Assembly (NCBI RefSeq): GCF_011082085.1
Contig: NZ_CP041063.1
Coordinates: 558,001-622,000, forward strand
DNA length: 64,000 nucleotides
DNA from: Bacillus sp. Cs-700
GTDB taxonomy: Bacteria; Bacillota; Bacilli; Bacillales; Guptibacillaceae
Reading direction: 5' to 3'
This document shows positions 44,549 to 53,626 of this stretch, piece by piece. A model generated the notes under the pieces. That model was not told the origin of the DNA. It did not search any database and worked only from the letters and a program-made list of their open reading frames with translations. Positions within the stretch are counted from its first letter, which is position 1, and each line of letters begins with the position of its first letter. The translations under genes and the position numbers were made by a program.

Positions 44549-45697
44549 ATGGACTTTGAATTAGATCAGGACATTCAGTTTCTTAAAACCAACATCCGAA
44601 ACTTTGTTGAAAATGAAGTCGAGAAGGTTGCCATGACGATTGAGCGCGAAGATCGTATACCAGACCGAATCATTGAGATGTCTAAAGAAATGGGATTATT
44701 CGGCTTAAGTATCCCAGAAGAATATGGTGGCTTAGGTATTGGCATGGTTGGAAAATGCGCTCTCTATGAAGAGTTAGGTAAAACCCATAATGGTTTTACT
44801 ACACTGATAGGTGCTCATACAGGTATTGGTTCTGTCGGAATCGTTGAACTTGGCAATGAAGAACAAAAGGAAAAGTACCTTCCAGATATGGCAAGCGGAA
44901 AGAAAATTGGCGCCTTTGCCTTAACCGAACCTTCTGCGGGATCGAATGCTTCGAACTTAAAAACAACAGCAGTTAAAGAAGGAAATAAATATATTTTGAA
45001 TGGAACAAAGCATTACATTACGAATGCCACTGAAGCAGATGTTTTTACCGTAATGGCAGCAACAGATCCATCAAAAGGCGCAAAAGGGATTACTTCATTT
45101 ATCGTAGAAAAGGACTTTCCAGGCTTTCAGGTCGGTGCGGTTGAAGAAAAAATGGGGTTAAAAGGATCCCACTCCGCTGAGCTTATTTTTGATAACTGTG
45201 AAGTACCAGAGGAAAACGTGCTTGGTGAGGTAGGAAAAGGTTACGTCAATGCATTGAAAATATTAGCAAATGGTCGAGCTGGACTCGCTGCGCGTAATCT
45301 GGGATCATCTCAAAAACTATTGGATTTAAGCATGGAATATGTAAAAGAACGTATTCAATTTGGAGTGCCAATTATTGAACATCAGGCCGTCGCTCACATG
45401 GTGGCAGAAATGGGGGTGGAGATTGAAGCCCTAAGATCGTTTACATACCGCGTCGCGTGGATGGTCGATCAGGGTGAAAAAGTCATTAAAGAAGCGGCAA
45501 TGCTTAAGTTATACGGTTCTGAGGTCTATAACAGAGTTGCAGACAAAGCCCTTCAGGTGCATGGGGGAATCGGCTACATTTCGGATTATCCGATCGAGCG
45601 GTACTTTCGAGATGCACGTATTACACGCATCTATGAAGGTACTTCTGAGATACAAAAGAACATTATCGCGAGTCAGCTAAGAAAAGAATATAGCTAA
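44549..45697 (+). CDS. Acyl-CoA dehydrogenase, second copy in operon
   Basis: The protein has 382 residues. The signature is [15 protein letters not shown], where family members usually have Gly-Ala-Gly-Ser-Asp, and the catalytic glutamate is in [15 protein letters not shown]. It is the same length as the dehydrogenase at 35728 and parallels it throughout, so the two are paralogues. The altered Ser-Asn in the first signature could change flavin or substrate contacts. It starts 15 nt after the preceding gene, with AAAAGGAGAG. Confidence 0.92.
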   Translation: MDFELDQDIQFLKTNIRNFVENEVEKVAMTIEREDRIPDRIIEMSKEMGLFGLSIPEEYGGLGIGMVGKCALYEELGKTHNGFTTLIGAHTGIGSVGIVELGNEEQKEKYLPDMASGKKIGAFALTEPSAGSNASNLKTTAVKEGNKYILNGTKHYITNATEADVFTVMAATDPSKGAKGITSFIVEKDFPGFQVGAVEEKMGLKGSHSAELIFDNCEVPEENVLGEVGKGYVNALKILANGRAGLAARNLGSSQKLLDLSMEYVKERIQFGVPIIEHQAVAHMVAEMGVEIEALRSFTYRVAWMVDQGEKVIKEAAMLKLYGSEVYNRVADKALQVHGGIGYISDYPIERYFRDARITRIYEGTSEIQKNIIASQLRKEYS

Positions 45698-45710
45698 AGG
45701 AGGATTAGGA

Positions 45711-46901
45711 ATGAGTGAAAACATCGTAATTGTTGAAGCAGTTAGAACACCTGTCGGACGGTATGGTGGCGTGTTGAAAAGCTTGAATTCCGGTGAGCTA
45801 GCCGCTATTGCCATTAAAGAAACGATCGCAAGAGCAGGGATAACCCCTGAACTTATTGATGAAGTTATCCTTGGTGAAGTACGTCAAACAACGCAGTCGT
45901 CGAATGTTGCCAGGATTGCTGCTTTAAGAGCTGGGGTACCTCCTACTTCACCCGCATTTACAATTAATCGACTTTGCGCTTCTGGAATGCAGGCAATTGC
46001 TTCAGCTGCTCAACAAATCCATTCCGGGCAGGCTGAGATTCTGGTCGCTGGTGGTACGGAAAGCTTAAGTCACGCACCGATCTATTTACGCGACAGCCGC
46101 TTTGGCGGAGATAGAACAAAATTAGTAGATTCCAATCTTGAAGCTGGTCAACAACCGGCCGAGTTATATGGTAATAATTTAGGTATGGGCATTACCGCAG
46201 AAAACGTAGCGGAAAAGTACCAGATTTCTCGAGGGGATCAGGATGCTTTTGCTGCTGAGAGTCAGCGACGCGCGGCTGTAGCCATCGAGGATGACGTATT
46301 TGCTGAAGAAATCGTTCCGGTCGAGGTAAAGTCACGACGTCAGACCAACCTCGTAAATCATGATGAACATCCGCGTCCAGGAACAACAATAGAAAAGCTT
46401 TCAATGTTAAAGGCAGTATTTAAAGAAGGCGGTTCGGTTACTGCTGGAAATTCTTGCGGTAGAAACGACGGAGCGGTGGCGATGCTTGTGATGACGGAAG
46501 CGAAAGCAAGTGAACTACAACTTCAACCACTTGCCCGAATTATTGACTGGGCTACCTCGGGCATTTCACCCGAGATCATGGGGGTTGGCCCTGTTCCGGC
46601 TGTTAAAAAACTTCTAGAACGAACAGGAAAGCAGTTAAATGATATCGGATTAATCGAATTAAATGAGGCATTCGCTGCCCAGGCGCTTGCGGTTATCCGT
46701 GAACTTGGACTCCAGTCAGATAAAGTGAATGTAAACGGCGGGGCTATAGCGCTTGGTCATCCCCTTGGGGCAACGGGTGCACGCATTTTAACATCTCTTA
46801 TGTATGAAATGAAACGAAGAGATGAGCGGTTCGGTATCGCCACACTTTGCGTCGGTGGTGGACAAGGAATGGCAATGATGGTAGAGAATATGGTTAACTA
46901 G
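45711..46901 (+). CDS. Acetyl-CoA acetyltransferase / 3-oxoacyl-CoA thiolase
   Basis: The 396-residue enzyme has the nucleophilic cysteine in INRLCASGMQAIASA (about residue 88), the NSCGRNDGAVA stretch, the catalytic histidine in NVNGGAIALGHPLGATGAR and the second cysteine in ATLCVGGGQGMAM. It cleaves 3-oxoacyl-CoA to acetyl-CoA and a shortened acyl-CoA, closing the beta-oxidation cycle of this operon. It is the last gene, starting 13 nt after the dehydrogenase, and a terminator follows directly. Confidence 0.93.
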   Translation: MSENIVIVEAVRTPVGRYGGVLKSLNSGELAAIAIKETIARAGITPELIDEVILGEVRQTTQSSNVARIAALRAGVPPTSPAFTINRLCASGMQAIASAAQQIHSGQAEILVAGGTESLSHAPIYLRDSRFGGDRTKLVDSNLEAGQQPAELYGNNLGMGITAENVAEKYQISRGDQDAFAAESQRRAAVAIEDDVFAEEIVPVEVKSRRQTNLVNHDEHPRPGTTIEKLSMLKAVFKEGGSVTAGNSCGRNDGAVAMLVMTEAKASELQLQPLARIIDWATSGISPEIMGVGPVPAVKKLLERTGKQLNDIGLIELNEAFAAQALAVIRELGLQSDKVNVNGGAIALGHPLGATGARILTSLMYEMKRRDERFGIATLCVGGGQGMAMMVENMVN

Positions 46902-46904
46902 AAG

Positions 46905-46928
46905 AGACGGGATGCCGTCTTTTTTTTT
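46905..46928 (+). terminator. Rho-independent terminator of the sigma-54 operon
   Basis: AGACGG (46905-46910) pairs with CCGTCT (46915-46920), followed by eight T residues. Confidence 0.88.
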
Positions 46929-46992
46929 CAGCCGATACAGCTTTACACACTACTCATTTAGCAAAAAAATAACGAATTAAAGGAGGTCAAAA

Positions 46993-47469
46993 ATGAAAAT
47001 AAGACCATACGAACCTAAAGACTTAGATCACATCATCGAATTATATCAACAAACCGTTTATATCATTAATCGACAGGATTATTCAGCGAATCAAGTAAAT
47101 GCATGGGTGAATTCAACAACTAAATCAACAAGATATTCAAAATGGGCACTAGAATTTGAGCGGAATTTCACTTATGTAGCTGAAGAAGAAGGAGAAGTTG
47201 TAGGCTTTATCGACATGACCGCAGCCGGCTATCTTGACCGTTTATATGTGCATCATTATTTCCAGAGAACGGGAATTGCTTCTTTGCTTCTCTCAGAAAT
47301 TGAATCCACTGCACGAAGTCAGCAGTTAAATAAGATCACCACAAAGGCTAGCATTACAGCACGTCCATTTTTTGAAGCACAACATTTTCAGACGATCAAG
47401 AAACAAACTGTTGAAATAAGCGATGCTAAAATGACAAACTTCTTGATGGAGAAAAAGTTGAAACGCTGA
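46993..47469 (+). CDS. GNAT-family N-acetyltransferase
   Basis: The 158-residue protein shows the GNAT fold: an N-terminal MKIRPYEPKDLDHII strand-helix, the VVGFIDMTAAGYLDRLYVHHYFQRTGIASLLL region containing the acetyl-CoA binding motif (Gln-Arg-x-Gly-Ile-Ala), and a terminal strand. It resembles the YafP/putative acetyltransferase group with a C-terminal Phe-rich strand. Acceptor substrate is unknown. It is an isolated gene behind the operon terminator, with AAAGGAGGTC as binding site. Confidence 0.82.
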   Translation: MKIRPYEPKDLDHIIELYQQTVYIINRQDYSANQVNAWVNSTTKSTRYSKWALEFERNFTYVAEEEGEVVGFIDMTAAGYLDRLYVHHYFQRTGIASLLLSEIESTARSQQLNKITTKASITARPFFEAQHFQTIKKQTVEISDAKMTNFLMEKKLKR

Positions 47470-47530
47470 GACAGGAGAGATCATTGAAAAAATGAGATAG
47501 GGTTAAATCAGCAGTCAGTTCATCTCAACA

Positions 47531-48130
47531 TTAATATTTAATTTGAAATTCTTTTGAGTATCCAATAGCGGCAATGATCGTCCCAGCTGTTTGAGCATAA
47601 CTTCCTAGCGCCAAAATTTTCTCACCAAGTTTGATCCGTTTTCTTTTAATAAACAAAAGCCCAATTGTCTCTATTGAGAGCGCATAAGTTTGTATGGTCA
47701 ATCCTGTTGTAATTAATCTAGCATAAGCGGATTGACTTAGGCTTGAACCTTGTGCTTCAAAGCCAGCACCAATTGTTTGAACCACGCCTCCAATAATATC
47801 AATAGTTAGACCCTCATCTTCATCTAAGCTAATGGCTTGAGCGCCTCCCACCACATTAGAAGCGTTACCCGCCGCCTGCAGCCAGGAACCTAAAATACCT
47901 AGCATTTCCTCTTGCTTACCACCTGACAAATTCGTCCGCCCTATGGCTTGAAGAGAATCTCCTGTTGCTTCAATCGCATTCCCAATCGCATACAGGTCGC
48001 CACCAACTTCATCAATGAGTTCTCCTTTTTCCCCCATTGCAACAAGTGTATTTCCGATCGAAACAATACCTGCTCCTAGAACTTGTATCCAAGCACCTAT
48101 CAGTATAATCGAATCACCGTACACCTCCAA
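47531..48130 (-). CDS. Repetitive glycine/alanine-rich protein of unknown function (DUF6944-like)
   Basis: This protein has 199 residues built of repeated short units of the type Ile-Gly-x-x-Ile/Leu-x-Ala-x-Gly, each about 11-15 residues long, alternating with acidic loops. There is no signal peptide and no catalytic motif. Similar repetitive proteins of unknown function occur in Bacillus and relatives (named DUF6944 in databases, from memory). The TTG start at 48130 has AAGGAGAGG 8 nt upstream. It is convergent with the GNAT gene and divergent from the siderophore operon, and is probably a separate unit. Confidence 0.6.
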   Translation of the reverse strand: MEVYGDSIILIGAWIQVLGAGIVSIGNTLVAMGEKGELIDEVGGDLYAIGNAIEATGDSLQAIGRTNLSGGKQEEMLGILGSWLQAAGNASNVVGGAQAISLDEDEGLTIDIIGGVVQTIGAGFEAQGSSLSQSAYARLITTGLTIQTYALSIETIGLLFIKRKRIKLGEKILALGSYAQTAGTIIAAIGYSKEFQIKY

Positions 48131-48343
48131 TATTGCATCCTCTCCTTATCATTTCTTCATCCTATTCAACGATAAGAAGCAATGTTTGTATGATTATAGA
48201 CATAAACCACGAAATGACTTAATAGTAGAGTAAATATTCCTCTATTTCTCAATACTGGAAACCCAACTAAAACTAACAACTATAAATTCCGTTTTATGGT
48301 TATTTTCACATTCCATAGACCTATAAATATCACAACTAACTAA

Positions 48344-48426
48344 TGAGAATAGTTCTCAAGCATCATTGAATATGATAATCATTCTCATTTATAATGTTAC
48401 TTGCAACGCATTGAAAATGATTATCA
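48344..48426 (+). promoter_or_regulatory. Fur-controlled promoter of the siderophore operon (three 7-1-7 Fur boxes)
   Basis: TGATAATCATTCTCA (48373-48387) and TGAAAATGATTATCA (48412-48426) match the Fur 7-1-7 consensus TGATAATNATTATCA in 13 and 14 of 14 defined positions or nearly so, and TGAGAATAGTTCTCA (48344-48358) is a weaker third. They flank a promoter, TTGAAT (48366-48371), 18-bp spacer, TATAAT (48390-48395). Fe-Fur should block it. The rest of the 316-nt gap, 48131-48340, shows nothing else. Confidence 0.9.
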
Positions 48427-48446
48427 TTTAAAAAGGATGGTTTTAT

Positions 48447-49802
48447 ATGACTGTTAAAGATTTAGCTAATAACCAGACACTGCTTGCCCAACAAGAAAGA
48501 AGAGAATCAAATGCAAGATCTTATCCAAGAAGGATACCGATCGCCATTGATAAAGCAGAAGGCATTTTTGTTACAGACGTGGACGGAAAGCGATACTATG
48601 ACTGTTTGGCGGGTGCAGGAACACTTGCACTTGGACATAATCATCCTGTAGCGATAGAAGCAATGGAGAAGATTCTTCACGATAAACGACCGTTACATAC
48701 GTTAGACATTACAACGCCAGTGAAAGAAGAGTTTGTAAATGAAGTGTATTCATGCTTACCAGAACAATTTGCCAATCGAGCTAAAATCCAGTTTTGTGGC
48801 CCTACTGGCGGGGACGCCATTGAGGCAGCATTAAAATTAGTCAAAACAGCAACTGGAAGAAGCAGCATCCTTACTTTCCAGGGTGGGTACCATGGTTCTA
48901 CACATGGGACGATGGCGATCAGTGGGAATCATGCTCCTAAACAATATGTTCAAGGCTTGATGCCTGATACCCACTTCATGCCTTATCCTTACGCCTACCG
49001 CTGTCCATTCGGAATGAAGGATGAAGAGGGACACAGGGTTTCAAGTACCTATATCGAAAATCTTCTCGATGATCCAGAAAGCGGCATTTTACCCCCAGCA
49101 GCCATGATTCTTGAGGTCGTACAGGGAGAAGGGGGGTCAATTCCGGCACCGATCGAATGGCTTCAAGAAATGAGAAGAATTACGAGTGAGAGAGGAATCC
49201 CTCTCATTATTGATGAAATTCAAACTGGCATCGGTCGAACGGGTAAAATGTTTGCATTTGAACATGCAGGGATTGTACCGGACGTTATTGTGCTTTCAAA
49301 AGCAATCGGAGGAAGTTTACCTCTTTCCGTTGTGATTTATGATCAAGATCTTGACAAGTGGAATCCGGGTGCGCACATTGGTACTTTTCGAGGAAACCAA
49401 ATGGCAATGGCTGCTGGGACAGCTTCGTTAAAATTTATTAAAGAGCATGAGCTTCACAAACATTCGGCTGCAATGGGTGAAAGAATGCTTACTTCACTAA
49501 AAGATATGCAGCACCAATTCCGTGAAATTGGTGACGTTAGAGGGAGAGGGTTAATGATTGGGGTGGAAATTGTAGACCCTACAAAGTGCCAATCTTCGTC
49601 AGGAAGTTATCCTTCTCATCCTGCATTAGCAAGTCGCATTCAAAGAGAATGTTTTAATCGAGGGTTAATATTAGAAGTTGGAGGGAGAAACGGCAGTGTC
49701 GTAAGACTTTTACCTCCGCTGATTATTACGGACGACCAAGTGACAGATGTCCTCACAATTATTGAAGAAGCAGTAAAAGTTGCTGTTGAGTCAATCGAAT
49801 GA
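48447..49802 (+). CDS. L-2,4-diaminobutyrate:2-oxoglutarate aminotransferase (RhbA-like)
   Basis: This class III PLP aminotransferase of 451 residues makes L-2,4-diaminobutyrate from aspartate semialdehyde. The PLP lysine is in VIVLSKAIGGSLPLS, with the IIDEIQTGIGRTGKMFAFEH motif before it and FQGGYHGSTHGTMAISG further upstream. It is the first gene of the Fur-regulated operon and overlaps the decarboxylase gene by 4 nt (ATGA). Gene order equals rhbA of rhizobactin 1021. Its product feeds 1,3-diaminopropane formation. Confidence 0.9.
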   Translation: MTVKDLANNQTLLAQQERRESNARSYPRRIPIAIDKAEGIFVTDVDGKRYYDCLAGAGTLALGHNHPVAIEAMEKILHDKRPLHTLDITTPVKEEFVNEVYSCLPEQFANRAKIQFCGPTGGDAIEAALKLVKTATGRSSILTFQGGYHGSTHGTMAISGNHAPKQYVQGLMPDTHFMPYPYAYRCPFGMKDEEGHRVSSTYIENLLDDPESGILPPAAMILEVVQGEGGSIPAPIEWLQEMRRITSERGIPLIIDEIQTGIGRTGKMFAFEHAGIVPDVIVLSKAIGGSLPLSVVIYDQDLDKWNPGAHIGTFRGNQMAMAAGTASLKFIKEHELHKHSAAMGERMLTSLKDMQHQFREIGDVRGRGLMIGVEIVDPTKCQSSSGSYPSHPALASRIQRECFNRGLILEVGGRNGSVVRLLPPLIITDDQVTDVLTIIEEAVKVAVESIE

Positions 49803-51307
49803 CACTAACGAACAAAGAAATTAAAGCAGAAGTAATTAAAGAACTCTTTCTTCATAGTGGAGAAAGTGGAGAAGCTTCTTTTCAAAAGCAAATGACCGAA
49901 ATGATCGCCATCATCAGTCGAACCTTTCAGGATGCAACCGCTCCATACATTGGGAAGGAACCCAAAATGGTTCAAGATGAAATCGCATCACTGATTAAGT
50001 TTCCTAATGAAACTCAAAATTTCACCGAACTATTGCAAGAAATAGCGGAACCGATACTAAAGAATAGTCTTCAAGTTTCTCATGAAAAAAGCATCGCCCA
50101 TTTACACTGCCCGCCGCTCATACCAGCTATTGCGGCGGAACTTGTGATTAGTTCTTTCAATCAGTCTCTTGATTCATGGGATCAAAGCACCGCTGCCACG
50201 TACTTAGAACAGGAAATGATCAAGTGGCTGACTAAGAAATTTGGCTACACAGCCAGTTCTGATGGCACATTTACAAGTGGCGGAACGCAATCGAATTATA
50301 CAGGCCTTTTGTTAGCGAGGGATGAATTTTGTTATCGCAAGTGGGGGCGTGATGTCAAGCTGGATGGGTTACCCTCCCAATTTCACAAATTAAGGATTCT
50401 TTGCTCTGAGGATGCCCACTTCACCGTACAAAAAACAGCTGCCCAACTAGGACTAGGAGAGAACGCCGTAATAATGGTAAAAGTTGATGAGTACCACCGG
50501 ATGTCGCCGATGCACTTAAAAAAACAATTGATAGATTTAAAAGAAAGAGATCTTTTACCTTTTGCACTTGTTGGAACGTGTGGCACGACTGATTTCGGAA
50601 GCATTGATCCTTTAGTTGAATTAGCCACGATCGCAAAAGAGGAAGAATTATGGTTCCATGTCGATGCGGCATATGGTGGAGCACTTATCCTCTCTGAATC
50701 TCATAATTGGAAGTTAGAAGGAATTAAAGCGGCAGACTCCATTACAGTTGATTTTCATAAACTTTTCTACCAACCAATCTCATGTGGCGCTTTCCTTGTA
50801 AAAAATAGCCATTCCTTTCGTTTTCTGAATCATCACGCTGATTACTTAAATCCAATGGAGGATGAAGGGGAAGGAATTCCAAACCTAGTAAACAAATCAA
50901 TTGTTACGTCCAGAAGATTTGATGCTTTTAAACTTTTCCTCTCGTTGAAAACCGTTGGAATCAGTCTTTTTTCTGAAATGATTGACGCTACCTTTTATCT
51001 GGCCCAAGAAACAGCGAATTACTTATCTCAACAACCTAATATTAAAGTTGAAAACAAAAACCCAGAACTCAACACAGTCATTTTTCGATTTGAACCACAG
51101 ACTCCATCAGGAAATGTGTGCAAGATAAATCGAAAAATACAGCAAGAAATGCTGTATGAGAGCAAAGCAGCTATTGCTAAAACATCGGTGAATGGCCGAA
51201 CCTATTTGAAATTCACCATGCTTAATCCTAGAACAAAAATAGAGCACATTTATGAGATTGTAGAAGAAATTCAAACACTAGGATGGAAATGGAGGGACCA
51301 CACGTGA
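49799..51307 (+). CDS. L-2,4-diaminobutyrate decarboxylase (RhbB-like)
   Basis: This group II PLP decarboxylase of 502 residues has TSGGTQSNYTGLLLARD, the PLP-stacking region VGTCGTTDFGSIDP, LWFHVDAAYGGAL and the Schiff-base lysine in SITVDFHKLFYQP. It releases 1,3-diaminopropane, the backbone of schizokinen and rhizobactin 1021. The start overlaps the aminotransferase stop (ATGA), and its own stop overlaps the GTG of the next gene. Product assignment follows from the neighbours. Confidence 0.9.
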   Translation: MTLTNKEIKAEVIKELFLHSGESGEASFQKQMTEMIAIISRTFQDATAPYIGKEPKMVQDEIASLIKFPNETQNFTELLQEIAEPILKNSLQVSHEKSIAHLHCPPLIPAIAAELVISSFNQSLDSWDQSTAATYLEQEMIKWLTKKFGYTASSDGTFTSGGTQSNYTGLLLARDEFCYRKWGRDVKLDGLPSQFHKLRILCSEDAHFTVQKTAAQLGLGENAVIMVKVDEYHRMSPMHLKKQLIDLKERDLLPFALVGTCGTTDFGSIDPLVELATIAKEEELWFHVDAAYGGALILSESHNWKLEGIKAADSITVDFHKLFYQPISCGAFLVKNSHSFRFLNHHADYLNPMEDEGEGIPNLVNKSIVTSRRFDAFKLFLSLKTVGISLFSEMIDATFYLAQETANYLSQQPNIKVENKNPELNTVIFRFEPQTPSGNVCKINRKIQQEMLYESKAAIAKTSVNGRTYLKFTMLNPRTKIEHIYEIVEEIQTLGWKWRDHT

Positions 51308-53073
51308 AATTTGCTAAAGACTATGCAGAACAAGCTACGATGCAGAGCTTCCTAAATTGTTATTTACGCGAAACTAGCCATTTTACTGAAATAGAAAAGC
51401 CTGAATCTTTACGAGATTTATCAGCTCAGAAATTCATTTCCTGTTTACTAGAAAACCAGGGAATTGAGCTGATTTTACCAGTCTCTTATTGGTCTCTAAC
51501 TGGACGACATATCTATCAATTCCCATTAGTTTATCGCATAGGAAATGGCACATTTAACACGCTTGATTATCTTACATTAACCACGTTAATTGTTAAAGAA
51601 CTCCTAATCCATCAGAAACGATTAGATGCAGAAGATGAATTGATTATGCGGATCATATTAAGCTGTCAAAACATGAAATTATATATTGAAAAAAGATACA
51701 AGGACAAAAACCGCTTATCGGATGAAGTGTTTGATTACATTGAAGCTGAACAGTCTCTCTTACTTGGGCATCTGCTACATCCAACCCCCAAAAGCAAACA
51801 AGGTTTATCAATAGAAGAAGATCGTCTGTACTCACCTGAATTGAATGGTCAATTTCAACTTCACTATTTTAGTGTTCATCCTTCAATCATATTAGAAGAC
51901 TCAAGTTTATCATTATCCGCCAGTGAACTGATGAGAGAGGAGTTAACAACGGATGAATCCGTTAATCAAGAATGGCTACATCAATTTGAGAAGTGGGTTC
52001 TTATTCCTGTGCACCCCCTTCAAGTCAATGTTCTCTTAAAAAATAAACATGTGGTGAACTATATTCAAAAAGGGAAACTTGAATATCTCGGCCCAGTGGG
52101 GAAGATGTACACGGCTACTTCTTCATTTAGAACACTTTACAGTCATCAATCTAAATATATGCTGAAATTTTCAGTTCCTATTAAAATAACAAACTCACTT
52201 CGAGTCAATCAGCAAAAAGAACTTGATCGAGGAGTTGAAGTTTCTAGACTACTGAAAACAACGTTAGGAAAAGAATTAAAGAGAAACCACCCAAAGTTCG
52301 AAATCATTCATGACCCCGCTTATTTGAATGTCGCCATTCCGGATCTTGAATCTGGTTTTGCAGTTGTTATACGAGAGAATCCTTTCTATGAAAATAGCGA
52401 AAACACGAGCTTAGTCGCTGCTCTTTGCCAGGATCATGCGTTTGGCGGGAAAGCTCGATTACATTCTATTGTCACTTCAATTGCAAGAAGAGAGGGACGT
52501 GCAATTGAAAAAGTAAGTTTAGAATGGTTTGATCGCTATTTGTCTCTCTCTCTTGAGCCGATGCTATGGCTTTATCGCAACTATGGTATTGCTCTTGAAG
52601 CCCATCAGCAGAATTCCGTCATTAAATTATCGGAAGGTTATCCATCAAGCTTCTATTACCGAGACAATCAGGGTTATTACTTCAGCGAATCCATGGCTGA
52701 TAAGCTCTCAAAACTACTTCCAGATTTAAATGAGAAAAGCGATACCATTTGTACTGATGAAGTAGCAAGTGAACGTTTTCGCTATTATTTCTTTTTCAAT
52801 CATTTATTTGGCTTGATCAATGCATTTGGCGTGAACGGATTGGTTAGCGAACAACACCTAATAGATCTCTTAAGAGAACGTCTTCTACGGTATGAGGTGT
52901 CATCACCTCTTGTGAAAAGTTTACTAGAAGAGGCAGTTTTACCGTGCAAAGCGAATTTATTAACTCGCTTCTATGACATGGATGAGCTCGTGGGCTCACT
53001 GGAGACACAATCGGTTTATACAATGGTCAATAATCCAATTGCTCAGGAGGTTGCAGTAAAAAATGGCTCATAA
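51304..53073 (+). CDS. IucA/IucC-family NIS siderophore synthetase, copy 1 (RhbC-like)
   Basis: The protein of 589 residues has the ATP-dependent NIS synthetase fold with LIPVHPLQVNVLLKN, YTATSSFRTLYS, KFSVPIKITNSLR and a C-terminal FhuF-like iron-transporter/thumb part with LEAHQQNSVIKL. It condenses a carboxyl of citrate with the acetylated hydroxydiaminopropane. GTG 51304 is favoured: it overlaps the upstream stop (GTGA) and has GGAGGG 7 nt before it, whereas ATG 51283 contains that site. Position corresponds to rhbC. Confidence 0.92.
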   Translation: MKFAKDYAEQATMQSFLNCYLRETSHFTEIEKPESLRDLSAQKFISCLLENQGIELILPVSYWSLTGRHIYQFPLVYRIGNGTFNTLDYLTLTTLIVKELLIHQKRLDAEDELIMRIILSCQNMKLYIEKRYKDKNRLSDEVFDYIEAEQSLLLGHLLHPTPKSKQGLSIEEDRLYSPELNGQFQLHYFSVHPSIILEDSSLSLSASELMREELTTDESVNQEWLHQFEKWVLIPVHPLQVNVLLKNKHVVNYIQKGKLEYLGPVGKMYTATSSFRTLYSHQSKYMLKFSVPIKITNSLRVNQQKELDRGVEVSRLLKTTLGKELKRNHPKFEIIHDPAYLNVAIPDLESGFAVVIRENPFYENSENTSLVAALCQDHAFGGKARLHSIVTSIARREGRAIEKVSLEWFDRYLSLSLEPMLWLYRNYGIALEAHQQNSVIKLSEGYPSSFYYRDNQGYYFSESMADKLSKLLPDLNEKSDTICTDEVASERFRYYFFFNHLFGLINAFGVNGLVSEQHLIDLLRERLLRYEVSSPLVKSLLEEAVLPCKANLLTRFYDMDELVGSLETQSVYTMVNNPIAQEVAVKNGS

Positions 53074-53626
53074 GCAGGTTGAAGTAGATCAAGAATATAA
53101 AACCATCTCCTTTTCTGAAGTGAGCTTTGAAAGGGATGTACATATGATCCACCGGTGGATGAACGAAGCACATGTTTACCCTTTCTGGCAATTAAATATA
53201 TCGTTAGAAGCCTATAAACATCATTTGCTGAAAGCATTAAGAGACAAGCATCAAACCCTTTACCTCGGTCTTATAAACAACGAACCGATCAGCTACTGGG
53301 AAGCTTACTGGGTAGAAGGAGATATCATGGAAGGCATGTATGAAAACAAACCTTTTGACCAGGGTATCCATCTCTTAATTGGAGAAACAGACTTCCTTGG
53401 TAAGGGATACGCCCTTCCACTTCTTCGCGAAATGGTGTCTTTACAACTGAAGGAAAAGCGGACAAAAAGAGTGATTGCTGAACCAGACATTCGAAATAAG
53501 AAAATGATTCATGTCTTTGAAAAATGTGGCTTTCGACCGCAAAAACCGATTAAGCTTCCTGATAAAACAGGGTTATTAATGTTTTGTGAACGTGATCAGT
53601 TTGAAAGGAAGTGGGGGAATGAGTGA
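53063..53626 (+). CDS. Siderophore N-hydroxy-diamine O/N-acetyltransferase, IucB/RhbD-like
   Basis: This 187-residue GNAT protein of the AlcB/IucB type contains the family pattern HRWMNEAHVYPFWQLN, GIHLLIGETDFLGKGYA, and IAEPDIRNKKMIHVFEKCGF. It transfers acetyl from acetyl-CoA to the hydroxylamine of N-hydroxy-1,3-diaminopropane, giving the hydroxamate. It overlaps both neighbours (11 and 8 nt), so translation is coupled. A paralogue with the same signature lies at 56804. Confidence 0.9.
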   Translation: MAHKQVEVDQEYKTISFSEVSFERDVHMIHRWMNEAHVYPFWQLNISLEAYKHHLLKALRDKHQTLYLGLINNEPISYWEAYWVEGDIMEGMYENKPFDQGIHLLIGETDFLGKGYALPLLREMVSLQLKEKRTKRVIAEPDIRNKKMIHVFEKCGFRPQKPIKLPDKTGLLMFCERDQFERKWGNE

